Below, one piece after another: positions 21,101 to 27,400 of a stretch of DNA of 64,000 bases. The number at the start of each line of letters is the position of its first letter. Position 1 is the stretch's first letter. Location of the stretch: positions 2,108,001-2,172,000 of the forward strand of contig NC_071329.1 in the NCBI RefSeq assembly GCF_010183535.1, written 5' to 3'. A model generated the notes under the pieces. It made no database searches, had not been told where the DNA came from, and saw nothing but the letters and a program-made list of their open reading frames with translations. The translations under genes were made by a program, and so were the position numbers. The DNA is from Caenorhabditis remanei. Its lineage: Eukaryota > Nematoda > Chromadorea > Rhabditida > Rhabditidae.

Positions 21101-22571
21101 AAGGCGGCGAACAATTTTTCGGAAATTAATTTCCCCCACTTTTTTTTCAATTTTTTCTCTATCTACCCTGCAGATGACACGCAATATTTGCACTCTGTTT
21201 CTTTTCTCCTTTTCCCCGTTTTTTTTGAATTCAATATCAAATCAAATGGCACAAAAAAGGGGAAAAAGAGGATGACGCAAAAAGAGCAAAACCGGGAGAG
21301 CATGGTGAAAGAACGGATATCCTTTTCCTCTAACAATGGTACTAAATCGTGGGAAAAAAATGGAAAAATCGGGTAGATCACAAAAAAAATTTGTGGAGAA
21401 CAAACATGTCCTAGAGAATAGGTTTTTCCAAAATTAAAAAGAAATTTTGAATGCCTTGAAAAATACTGAGAATTAAAGACATCCGGATAGACAACCACGC
21501 GGACAGCTGAGTAAAAATCAAATTTAGAATTACATCGGACATCGGAACACACAGACAGACGCAAATCGAACAAAAAAAATCGTATTTGAACATTTGAATA
21601 CTTTTACGTCTAAACTATCGTGAGAATGCAGGAAAATTTGATTTTTTGGAAATCCGGGCATCCGGACATACAGACAGACAGGAGGACACAAATTTTGATT
21701 CCCAGAAAAACGCCAGTTTCGGAAAATAGCCAAAGCTCAAAATTTTCAAAAATCTTTGTATGTTTTGAACGTTTTACGGCATGTTTAAGACAATTTTTAG
21801 TGTGGAAATCTGGACATCCGGCCACACAGACAGACGCAAATCCAAAAAAACCTTCAGGAAAAAACGCGAATCGTGATAAAAATCAAAAATTTTTTTAAAA
21901 AATCAATGTTTTTTTCCAAATTTCGAAAAATCTACAAACTCATGATAAACCATATCAAAAAGGAGATGATAGAAGTGGACATTCGGACATACGGACACAC
22001 AGACAGACACCCAACTGTACTAAATTTCTATACAGTCCTTCTAAGATCCCGTCCCAAGTCTTTTTTTTTGGGAATTTTCAAATTTTCAGGCCCGTTTTTT
22101 CCTTATCCTTCATTTTTTTGACATTCTAACTTTTCCAGTACATTATCCCCCCACATGACATCTACATATTCCTGATAGGATTAGATTATGCCGCAGAGCC
22201 CACGGATTATCATCATACCTGCTCGACTGATTCCTTCTAAACATACTCTTCCGCTTCCGTTGAATACTTTCCATGAATTTGAATGGTGAGGAAGTGGAAG
22301 TGGGCACGTCTTCTGTCACCGGTGACCCGAAAGTCGACGAGGAGCACGATTCTCGGAAGAATACAGAATCCGAGTCACGCTCGTCGACAGAGTATCTCGA
22401 CGGTGTCGACGGCTCCTCTCTAATCGAATCCAAGTCGACAAAAGCCGCCGGGCAAGCAGTCGCCGCTAATAGACTCGTCGCCCCATTATAACACAATCGC
22501 ATTGTTGCAGAAGACGTCGGATTAGAAGTAGAAGGAGTGCAAGGAATAGAATCAGAATCCGTCATGAACAT
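1..22571 (-). CDS. rhgf-2: PLEKHG5/Syx-type Rho guanine nucleotide exchange factor, N-terminal part (gene span, 7 exons, runs off left edge)
   Basis: RhoGEFs of this family activate Rho-type GTPases at the plasma membrane and junctions. I assembled exons 22219-22571, 19402-19579, 14967-15105, 14790-14912, 3605-3735, 2219-2298 and 1-171; every junction has GT/AG ends and matching phase (2,0,1,1,0,2). The first exons give a Ser-rich leader with basic SIQRKRKS and RRPSLP patches. Exons 3-4 encode a beta-grasp domain whose motifs IYEVFEP, RGLTTNDVEFFLE, STPIP and HFLAGQKIYVR parallel the Ras-binding-like domain of PLEKHG5 (known: EVLLPVFERKGI, SNTPL, GGHYLRV). Exon 7 has SSRISLFFGKDKNEML, resembling a conserved PLEKHG5 segment before the DH domain. 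DH and PH domains are outside the window. The family is inferred from remembered motifs, not a search; rhgf-2 is the C. elegans member I would expect. Alternative first exons are listed separately. Introns are 54 bp to 11 kb and repeat-filled. Confidence 0.72.
353..748. mobile_element. Fold-back (MITE-like) element
   Basis: The two ends are inverted repeats of about 65-70 bp beginning ACAAGGGAAGTCTTTGG and containing CACTTTCAAACGACCT, with a few mismatches and about 260 bp between the arms. No coding capacity. Structure fits a non-autonomous DNA transposon; family not recognised. Confidence 0.6.
1433..1645. repeat. GTAGTTGACAAC palindromic repeat
   Basis: TTTTTGTAGTTGACAAC near 1465 faces its complement GTTGTCAACTACAAAAATG near 1606, and the outer ends TGTAGATCAA/TTGATCTACA also pair. 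One of at least a dozen copies in the window. Confidence 0.6.
2219..2298 (-). CDS. rhgf-2: rhgf-2-like exon 6
   Basis: Acceptor TTTTGCAG, donor AG|GTAAGC. Encodes 26 residues, LNRGSRNHPTLNGSDDAECR..., a polar linker. Phase 0 in, phase 2 out, both matching neighbours. Its DNA is distinctly less AT-rich than the flanking introns. Confidence 0.62.
2456..3045. repeat. GGACATCCGG / CAGACAGACA minisatellite block
   Basis: Degenerate units of TGTCTGTCTGTGTGTCCGGATGTCC type (given here only as the words TGTCTGTCTG and TGTCCGGATGTCC) recur every 40-80 bp in both orientations. Lies in the intron between exons 5 and 6. ORFs through it are repeat artefacts. Confidence 0.65.
3059..3517. mobile_element. 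Tc1/mariner-like MITE (TACAGTACCG ends)
   Basis: Ends TACAGTACCGGAC and TAGTACTGTA are inverted, flanked by TA. The subterminal ~80 bp (CAACTTTG, CAGTGGAAAATGACCAACTT) also pair. It contains the GTAGTTGACAAC-like inverted pair internally. Same family as 16,789-17,247. No transposase. Confidence 0.6.
3605..3735 (-). CDS. rhgf-2: rhgf-2-like exon 5
   Basis: Acceptor TTTCCAG, donor ATT|GTGAGT. Encodes RGNMKVVRHTRAAHSMDESN and on to SFVNSRI (43 residues plus 2 bases), a basic, Ser-rich linker without a recognised domain. Only one frame is open through the exon, and its entry phase matches exon 4 and both RBD-less start exons. Confidence 0.65.
4766..4998. mobile_element. CGGAAGT-array element, short copy
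   Basis: Bounded by the inverted words TGCATGGAA and TTCCATGCA. Inside are near-continuous tandem CGGAAGT 7-mers broken by TTCTTATC spacers. The boundary pair suggests an element rather than a plain satellite. Confidence 0.55.
5140..5380. repeat. GGACATCCGG / CAGACAGACA minisatellite, degenerate
   Basis: Two clusters of GGACATCCGGA plus ACAGACAGAT-type words separated by AT-rich sequence. Confidence 0.45.
5495..5886. mobile_element. CGGAAGT-array element, long copy
   Basis: Same TGCATGGAA/TTCCATGCA borders as 4766-4998, but the two CGGAAGT arrays flank a ~180-bp unique core (5,625-5,800) containing CAGTGGAAAATTAG and TATACTTTTCGGAAATTCC. The same core is found inverted at 56,150-56,310, showing that the core moves with the arrays. 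Confidence 0.6.
6420..6800. repeat. GGACATCCGG / CAGACAGACA minisatellite block
   Basis: Repeated GGACATCCGGATG and CACAGACAGAC words with AT-rich spacers. Ends near GCAAACAGACAGACAG. Confidence 0.55.
7281..7350 (-). CDS. possible rhgf-2-like alternative first exon 1d
   Basis: ATG at 7350 opens 23 codons (MSQVDLLLRQQTSPLLLLFL...) ending at C|GTAAAA, phase 1, again compatible with exon 5. The sequence just upstream on the minus strand is TC-rich with TGACGTCGTCGCCGTCG, resembling a promoter/5' UTR. The donor is weak and the peptide is hydrophobic, so this could be chance. Confidence 0.25.
7520..9382. repeat. GTGGCCTAGAA repeat region with internal duplication
   Basis: Words GTGGCCTAGAAACCCAAAA and AAACTAGTCC alternate through 7,520-8,360 and 8,690-9,382. 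The segment 7,645-7,925 is duplicated at 9,105-9,382 with few differences (shared GAGTTCCCACACCCCGGTTC). The intervening 8,380-8,680 is CT-rich on the minus strand and otherwise featureless. Confidence 0.6.
9669..9723 (-). CDS. rhgf-2: rhgf-2-like alternative first exon 1c (RBD-less isoform)
   Basis: ATG at 9723 starts the 18-residue peptide MKHLEPRGGSNEMDRARA. The donor A|GTAAGT leaves phase 1, the same phase that exon 4 presents to exon 5. Spliced to 3,735 it would bypass exons 1-4 and give a protein without the Ras-binding-like domain. Base composition differs from the surrounding repeats (CACGTGG and GCGGGAGC). Not proven; transcript data would settle it. Confidence 0.45.
10078..10374. 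mobile_element. CTAGGGAAGG-type MITE, 5'-truncated
   Basis: Right end CTCCACGGTCACCTGGACGC then CTTCCCTAG, with internal TGAATATATATTTG and an inverted TCGAGGC/GCCTCGAGGGCAAAA pair. Matches the full element at 45,413-45,824. Confidence 0.55.
10795..11035. repeat. GGACATCCGG / CAGACAGACA minisatellite block
   Basis: GGACATCCGGATTTTGGAC, AACAGACAGACATAC and GGACATCCGGGCAC words in AT-rich DNA. Confidence 0.5.
11549..12766. mobile_element. 1.2-kb fold-back element with ~520-bp inverted arms
   Basis: Arms about 11,549-12,077 and 12,245-12,766 are nearly identical in inverted orientation, both starting CTAGGGAATGACTCACAC, separated by a ~165-bp non-palindromic centre. Each arm includes GATTCCGAATCTATATTCAG and a tRNA-like A-box/B-box pair followed by a T-run. 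No protein-coding capacity. End structure relates it to the CTAGGGAAGG family. Confidence 0.7.
11776..11860 (+). other. tRNA-like pol III promoter module in left arm
   Basis: TGGCCTAGAGGG at 11783 fits the A-box consensus TRGCNNAGNNGG and GGTTCGACTCC at 11826 fits the B box, spaced about 43 bp, followed by a T-rich run. The acceptor stem does not pair, so this is a tRNA-derived or degenerate module rather than a tRNA gene. A mirror copy lies on the minus strand around 12,479-12,535. Confidence 0.45.
12770..13062. repeat. Degenerate GCCTAA (TTAGGC telomere-like) repeat, two ~240-bp units
   Basis: Words TTAAGCCTAAGCCTAAG recur; GTTCGGCCACCCTCTCCGAAC-like blocks near 12,830 and 13,017 mark two higher-order units. 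TTAGGC is the nematode telomere hexamer. A short related stretch (11,356-11,392) lies on the other side of the fold-back element. A 158-codon open frame through this (KPKPK-rich) is a product of the hexamer. Confidence 0.5.
13330..14490. repeat. GTGGCCTAGAA repeats with simple repeats
   Basis: Clusters of GGCCTAG/TTAGGCCAC at 13,330-13,625 and 14,080-14,490, with a (GAA)n tract near 13,722 and an (AC)n tract near 13,749-13,766. 13,770-14,080 holds nothing recognisable. Confidence 0.45.
14790..14912 (-). CDS. rhgf-2: rhgf-2-like exon 4 (second half of Ras-binding-like domain)
   Basis: Acceptor TTTTTTCAG, donor G|GTATGT. Encodes about 41 residues with RCRGLTTNDVEFFLEKSST, PIPEG and GQKIYVR. 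The V-x-x-FLE, S-TP and G..-Y.R pattern matches the terminal half of the PLEKHG5-type ubiquitin-like domain. The next coding exon is 11 kb away, at 3,735. Confidence 0.74.
14967..15105 (-). CDS. rhgf-2: rhgf-2-like exon 3 (first half of Ras-binding-like domain)
   Basis: Acceptor TTTTTTGCAG, donor C|GTGAGT. It encodes 46 residues from NRIHHIDIEPQVNYF to NNQRIYEVFE. The IYEVFE segment aligns with the EVLLPVFE strand/helix of the PLEKHG5 Ras-binding-like fold. Phase 0 in, phase 1 out. Only 54 bp of intron separates it from exon 4. Confidence 0.72.
15882..15977 (-). CDS. rhgf-2: rhgf-2-like alternative first exon 1b
   Basis: ATG at 15977 opens a 32-residue basic N-terminus (MPSVRKQSSFHRERVQNEAA...). 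The donor AAG|GTAACA leaves phase 0, matching exon 3. The frame has a TAA shortly upstream of the ATG, so it works as a start exon rather than an internal one. A TC-rich stretch (16,020-16,160 read on the minus strand) resembles a 5' UTR/promoter. It would give an isoform that keeps the Ras-binding-like domain but lacks the Ser-rich leader. Confidence 0.5.
16334..16722. mobile_element. Fold-back element (CTAAAATACCACCGGAAA ends)
   Basis: CATTTCTAAAATACCACCGG near 16,338 is inverted at 16,695-16,720; inner halves also share GCTGAYGTCATGGGGATTYT. No coding potential. Confidence 0.5.
16789..17247. mobile_element. Complete Tc1/mariner-like MITE, TACAGTACCG family
   Basis: Long inverted ends CAGTACCGCTCAAAAGTATA and its complement, flanked by TA on both sides; about 150 bp of each side pair (CTACTTGATGGGACAATAAG). 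The GTAGTTGACAAC/GTGGTCAACTAC pair is internal. 459 bp, no transposase, so non-autonomous. Confidence 0.68.
18060..18345. repeat. GTCTGTCTGTGT / TGTCCGGATGTCC minisatellite block
   Basis: Same minisatellite family as at 2,456, in TGTCTGTC orientation. Confidence 0.5.
18950..20905. repeat. Tandem array with ~300-bp period
   Basis: The block CATGATTATACTCATTTGAACCG recurs (here named by ATTATACTCATTTGAACCG) at about 19,127, 20,245, 20,547 and 20,845, giving roughly 300-bp spacing in the last three. Between copies, GTTTGAATG, CTTGGCACCTTTTG and CTTAAATACGTTGTATCTC recur at fixed offsets. Older decayed units lie at 18,950-20,200 and surround exon 2 of the RhoGEF gene. Confidence 0.65.
19402..19579 (-). 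CDS. rhgf-2: rhgf-2-like exon 2
   Basis: This exon has acceptor TTTTCAG and donor GAT|GTGAGC. It encodes 59 residues (SLLSNEKRRTCRRPSLPSIP ... GMMGMMD), rich in Arg/Ser with RRPSLP repeated as likely kinase-type sites. Too short for standard ORF detection; found as an island of coding-like sequence between ~300-bp tandem repeats. It enters in phase 2 from exon 1 and leaves in phase 0 into exon 3, which supports the model. Confidence 0.62.
21475..22015. repeat. GGACATCCGG / CAGACAGACA minisatellite block
   Basis: Five or more GACATCCGGA- and ACACAGACAGAC-type units in the intron between exons 1 and 2. Confidence 0.55.
22219..22571 (-). CDS. rhgf-2: rhgf-2-like exon 1 (long isoform start)
   Basis: Starts at an ATG at 22571 (MFMTDSDSIPCTPSTS) and encodes 117 residues, low-complexity and Ser/Thr/acid-rich, ending in the basic stretch SIQRKRKSMFRRNQSS. 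The donor AG|GTATGA at 22218 leaves phase 2, which exon 2 completes with one base. The reading frame stays open past the donor to a stop, so the splice is inferred from phase and donor match. A CT-rich leader lies just upstream, as expected for a promoter-proximal exon. Further upstream exons cannot be excluded. Confidence 0.65.
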
Positions 22572-23711
22572 CGTTGGTGTGGAAAACGAAACGCTTGAGC
22601 CTTTGGGGCGCTAGAGAGAGAGAGCGAGAGACCAATGAAAAGTGGGCGGAGCCTCCTGGCGTCTCTTTTTCCTTTTCCGGAGGAGAGGACAAAAAAAGAT
22701 GGAGCGAGAGTTTACTTATATATAGATAACAACATCTAGAACTTTTGGTTTTTGGAACAAAAATTTTTTTTACGCGAAAAAAAATTTGGGTCCCTAAATT
22801 TTTTAAGGACGCTCTAGGTTTCTGCTAATTTTTAGGCCTGCAAAAAAATTGGTTGGGAAGCTAGGCCACCTGAGTCGACAAAGTTAGGCCAGGTGGATTT
22901 TTTAGACCTGTGGGAAAGTTAGGCCACCAAAAATTCGGTCATAGAACGAATTTTAAAATTTAATGAAAAACACTTAAAAGGCTCTAGTGTGATAGGTAGG
23001 TCACAATTTGAGACAGTATTGGCTTCAAACGGTAAAAATTTAGGCCATAAAATTTTTTCATGATTATTGAAAAAATTTCAAAACCCCGGTTTTTTTACAT
23101 TGTGTAAAAGGAAGGCCTTGCCCAATCTTCCCTTAGGCCATGAAAGTTAGGCCATCAATATTTTCCCCTCATTTCATATTTTTGTCATCCATTCCCCACC
23201 ACGTCATCCATTCCATTCCAAGTTTCCCTCTCATAAGAAAAATTGAGTCACGAAGGAGAAAAAAACGTTTCAATTGTTCCAATTTTCGTTTTGCCCGAAT
23301 CCCACACGTCAGCAATTATTTTTTGAGGAAAATTTTTTGTTTCGAAGAAAAAAAATGCTTTTTCGTGTTCTCATAACAAAAAAAGTGGACGTTGTGGCTT
23401 ATCTTTTTTGTTTCCTTTTTGACCAAGCAACATCAAACACCAGAGTGCCCTCCAGACGAAGAACTCGTTCATTAGAAATTCATAAGGGGGGATGGCTAAG
23501 CGTTGGGCCGTGTAATTACCCACCCCCAACCATTTCTCATTCATAAATCCGATCCTTCACAGAGAGTCAACTGTCTTCTCGAGTAGTAGTGAAATGGAGG
23601 TCACGCAAGGCCCCCAGTCCAGGAACCGACAGACATATGAAATACCTACCTAATTATGATGATGATGACTATTAGGGTGGGGAAAAAGAAAGCAAAAACT
23701 ATTCTGAGATT

Positions 23712-23778
23712 TTGGAATTGAACCCGCGACCGTTTGGATGGTAGTCTACCTTCTTAACCACTACGCCACAGGGGCGAG
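23712..23778 (-). other. tRNA-like sequence (probable tRNA-derived repeat)
   Basis: Read on the minus strand: TGTGGCGTAGTGGTTAAGA (A box) and GCGGGTTCAATTCC (B box), about 40 bp apart. The T arm is good; acceptor-stem ends do not pair and no clean anticodon stem forms. Probably a tRNA pseudogene or SINE head. Confidence 0.4.
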
Positions 23779-23832
23779 TTCGACGGGCGAAACAGGAGGT
23801 GGTGATAACGCGCGTGGTGGCGGCGGCGACGC

Positions 23833-23912
23833 TCACTGGGTGGCTCAGGTGGTAAGAGGTCTTCCTATGGTTCAAAAGGTCCCGGGTTCATTTCCCCTAT
23901 AGGCCCAATAGT
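23833..23912 (+). other. tRNA-like sequence (probable tRNA-derived repeat)
   Basis: GGGTGGCTCAGGTGGTAAGA (A box) at 23,838 and CCCGGGTTCATTTCC (B box) at 23,881. Acceptor strands CTGGG and CCCAATAG pair only partly. Diverges from the neighbouring minus-strand module by about 55 bp. Confidence 0.4.
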
Positions 23913-24728
23913 TTTTGCAACTTTATTTTAGTAGGATCACGCTATTTCAGAGTCAACAGGGAATTGGTAACACTTTGGTTTACAGTAGAAACACAGAAAA
24001 CAACAACAAAAACAAAACAACGATTTTTGGTCCATCTATTTAGTTGGTCAGAATTTTTTTGTTTGAAAAAAGGAAAAAAGTAAGAAAGACATCGGGCATC
24101 GGTGTCCCGTGGGATCTGGCCTACAAAAAGACGGAGCACGAGAACCAGACACACCCTCACACATAACAACGTCATATAGAATAATACGTAAGAAAAAGGG
24201 GGCGGAGTCTCCGGAGACATTGTGAATTAAGGAAATTTGAACAGGTAGATAAGTTATTTGAGATGGGGTAGAAGTTGGGAATAGCAAAATAATGTTTTTG
24301 GAATATTGCAGAAATTTTATGTTTACGGATCTCAAAAAATTCAAGTACAGGAACCTGTGCAAGGGGTCCTGTTTTGGGGGCGGAGCTAAAAAAAATGTGA
24401 GCGAAAATTTGAAGTCCACAAACACTAAGTACCACGTAGTTGCCTACAATAGTAAAACAGTAAATTTCAGCTCAAAAATTAGAAAAATAGAAATTGTACG
24501 ATTTGAATGGTTAAGGATGTCCCATAAGAAAAAAACTGAATCAAAAAATGTTTAGACGGAAAAAAAGAGTACATGTCTTACAATGGCTTAAAACAAAACA
24601 TGAGGGCTCAAAACTTTTTCTCAAAAATTTTTAACGTAAAAAAGGAGAAAATGGTCACAAGTTAAAGTTAATGAGGGTAAACAAAACATTAAAGGGGACA
24701 GATTTCGATACTTTCAAAAATTCCAAGC

Positions 24729-24861
24729 CGTGTAGTCCTCTCGGACAAAATGTTTGTTCGATTCCTCGATTCCTCACTTTTTCCTATTTTTACGATATAA
24801 ATGTTGAAAATATTAAGGAAACAAGGAATTACGCAAAAACTTGTCCGAGAGGACTACACGA
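24729..24861. mobile_element. Small fold-back with CGTGTAGTCCTCTCGGACAA ends
   Basis: Perfect 20-bp inverted ends around an 93-bp AT-rich centre. A related TCCGAGGGGACTACACGG end occurs at 28,255. Confidence 0.55.
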
Positions 24862-25654
24862 CATAGTGGACGAAAGCGTCAGAAGAACAGGAATTGTTTA
24901 GAGCAATCTTAAGTATATGCGTCAAGAATAAAAGTTTCCTAAAAACGGAATCTACAATTTAAAAAAATTTTGCAAAGAGGCGAGTGTCAAAACGAAAGCA
25001 TCAGAATCAATGAGGTATAAAAAGGGCGGCCATCACGAGTGGCCCCATATTAGAGCACCCTGGGAGAAAATGAGTGAAAAGGTCTATTGAGAAAATTCTT
25101 CTCAGGAGAGATGAAAGCATTTTCCTATTTTCCGCAGGATAGGATAGGAAACGGTGTCCGCGCGGAATATAGGAGGAGGGGGGGGGGTCTCCGATTGTTA
25201 TCTTCTTCTCGCCTTCATTCTTAACTATGTATTGTTCGCCTTCCGAATTTTGGAAATCCGGATTTTATCAGATTGTTTATAGGTATGTCACTATCTTTCC
25301 CCCTACGGAAGCTATGTGTGTGTCCCCTCCTCCCACCCGACAGCCTAAATTTCCGAAACGATATGTATTTATGTATATGAATATGTAATAAGATGGGGGA
25401 AAAGTTCAAAAAGCGAAAGTACTACACATTCTTGAGGGAAAAATTTGAAAAAAAATCGAAAAAAATTGTGAAATTTTGGTTCTAACCACTTAAAATAGAA
25501 AAATTATTTGATTATACAAAAAATTTTTGTACTCTTGGAGAGTCACAAGGGAAGGATTACATACGTCAGACAGACAAAATGAAAAATTGGATTCTGATTG
25601 CTCATATTTTGTTTTGATCTACACACAAACACACGCGATGATGAAAAAATGTTT

Positions 25655-27400
25655 GATCTACCGTAACCCGCGTCCCGACAAGGTAAAAAAATTTTCAGCA
25701 TCTGGCGTGCTTTTGACGCGTTCAATTTTGAAAAAACATTCCACATTGACCCGAAAAAGCATAATTTTGGCAGTTTTGAGCGAATTTTTCTGAAGAGTCT
25801 GGCGCGCCCCTTAGAAAAAATAGGAAAATCGTGAAATGAGCCGTAATTTTAAAAGTTTTCAGAAATTTTTAGCACAAAATAAAGTTCTGGAAAGTCTGGG
25901 GCGCCTTTGGCGCGTATAAAAGTTTAGGGTTTTGGTCAAGGGAAACGATTTTAATGATTTTTTGGTAACTTTTAAAACATTTTCGAGGATTTTCATTCAA
26001 AAATGCGAGTTTTCCAGAACAAACTTGCGAAAACCCGAATTAAGGCTCTGGGACGTTTTAGAACCAAGGCATTTTGAAAACCGAGACATTTTGTAACCAG
26101 GACACTAAGGAACTTTGAGAAATGAAAATTGCAATAAACTTAAGTAACGTCGTGTCAAAATTCAATTTCAGACACTAAGAATCTGGGACGCTTTAGAACT
26201 TTAGAACCAGGACAATTCAGAACCAAGAAAATATTGAAACCGTTACATTTCGAAACCAGGACACTTGGAAACTTCCGGTTTCTAAACGTCTTGGTTTCCA
26301 ACTGTCCTAGTTGCAAACCGTCCTAATCCCTAACTAATCCCGGCCATATTTCATTTTTTTCATGTTGTTATGTTAGGTCATACACATGCCATCAATATCT
26401 TCCTCTCCTACCGGGACGGGCGGTGCGGAGAGGTAATTGGCATGTTTCGAGAGAGAGGAAGACACACTCGGAAATGAACCTCAATTAGGTGACACCAGAG
26501 AAAAAAAACTAGATTTGAGAAGAAGTTTACAAGAAAAGAAAGACAATTAGAGTGGCTACCTACCTATACCAAACTGTAATTATGATGACGGAGGGCTACA
26601 CAGAATGTTTTACAGGAAGCGGAAGGGGGATCAGAATCATCATAATCACAACAAAAAGTCCAGCGGAAAAAGATAGTACAAGCATTCTGACCATTCATTC
26701 CTATACTATACGCTTGTCTTTTTCACTTCCTGACAGAGAATGATTTTAATCGGAGGAGGAATAGGAGGATGGCACGCAACATTGCACATCAATCTGGATT
26801 TTCGGTTTTACTATGGAGGGAATAACTGCCAAGTGGCGTTTCAATGGAAAGAGGAGGATTTTGAAGGATTTTTGATAGATGATCAAAAAAAGTTGTGAGT
26901 TGTTACTTCATGGATTGCCGCGACGCTGACCGTGACGCAAATTTCAAAAATTTCGGTAATAGAAATGTGGAGCACAATCCGGGCCGGCGTGTAACTCGCG
27001 TCAAACTCAATATTACGAGCTGAAAAATATACCAAAATGTAGATCTCGACGAGTTCTATGTGTGTGACTTACTACGGGCCGAATAGTTATCGGTTAGTGT
27101 GCCGCGCGTACAGCTAGAATGGCTTTTTTTGCATACTTACGAAACTTTGGCCCGGTTGGTCGGTCAAAGGCGCGCCAGACACTTCAGAAAAATTCGCTCA
27201 AAACTGCCAAAATTATGCTTTTTCGGGTGAATCTTTTTGCCAATTGGAGTTATTTTTCAAAATGGATTCAACGTGTTTTTGAACGCGTCAAAGGCACGCC
27301 AGATGCTGAAAAATTGTTTACCTTGCCACTCATAGTCAGGTTTGAACGGTTCAGGGTTACGGTAGACCCGAATCAAAAAAAAGTGTGCATTTTTTGAAAT
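25655..27400. repeat. TCTGGCGCGCC / TTGACGCGTT repeat cluster in both orientations
   Basis: 25,655-25,930 (ACCCGCGTCCCGACAAGG, GTCTGGCGCGCC) is related in inverse to 27,150-27,370 (GGCGCGCCAGACACTTCAG, GGTTACGGTAGACCCG). The linked motif CTGGGACGTTTTAGAACC at 26,045-26,330 recurs at 42,430-42,700. Confidence 0.5.

Noticed and set aside
22273..22491. Plus-strand frame MNLNGEEVEVGTSS
   Set aside because: Antisense to RhoGEF exon 1, whose splice phase fits the downstream exons.
23712..23912. Functional tRNA genes
   Set aside because: A and B boxes are present, but acceptor stems do not pair and anticodon arms are malformed.
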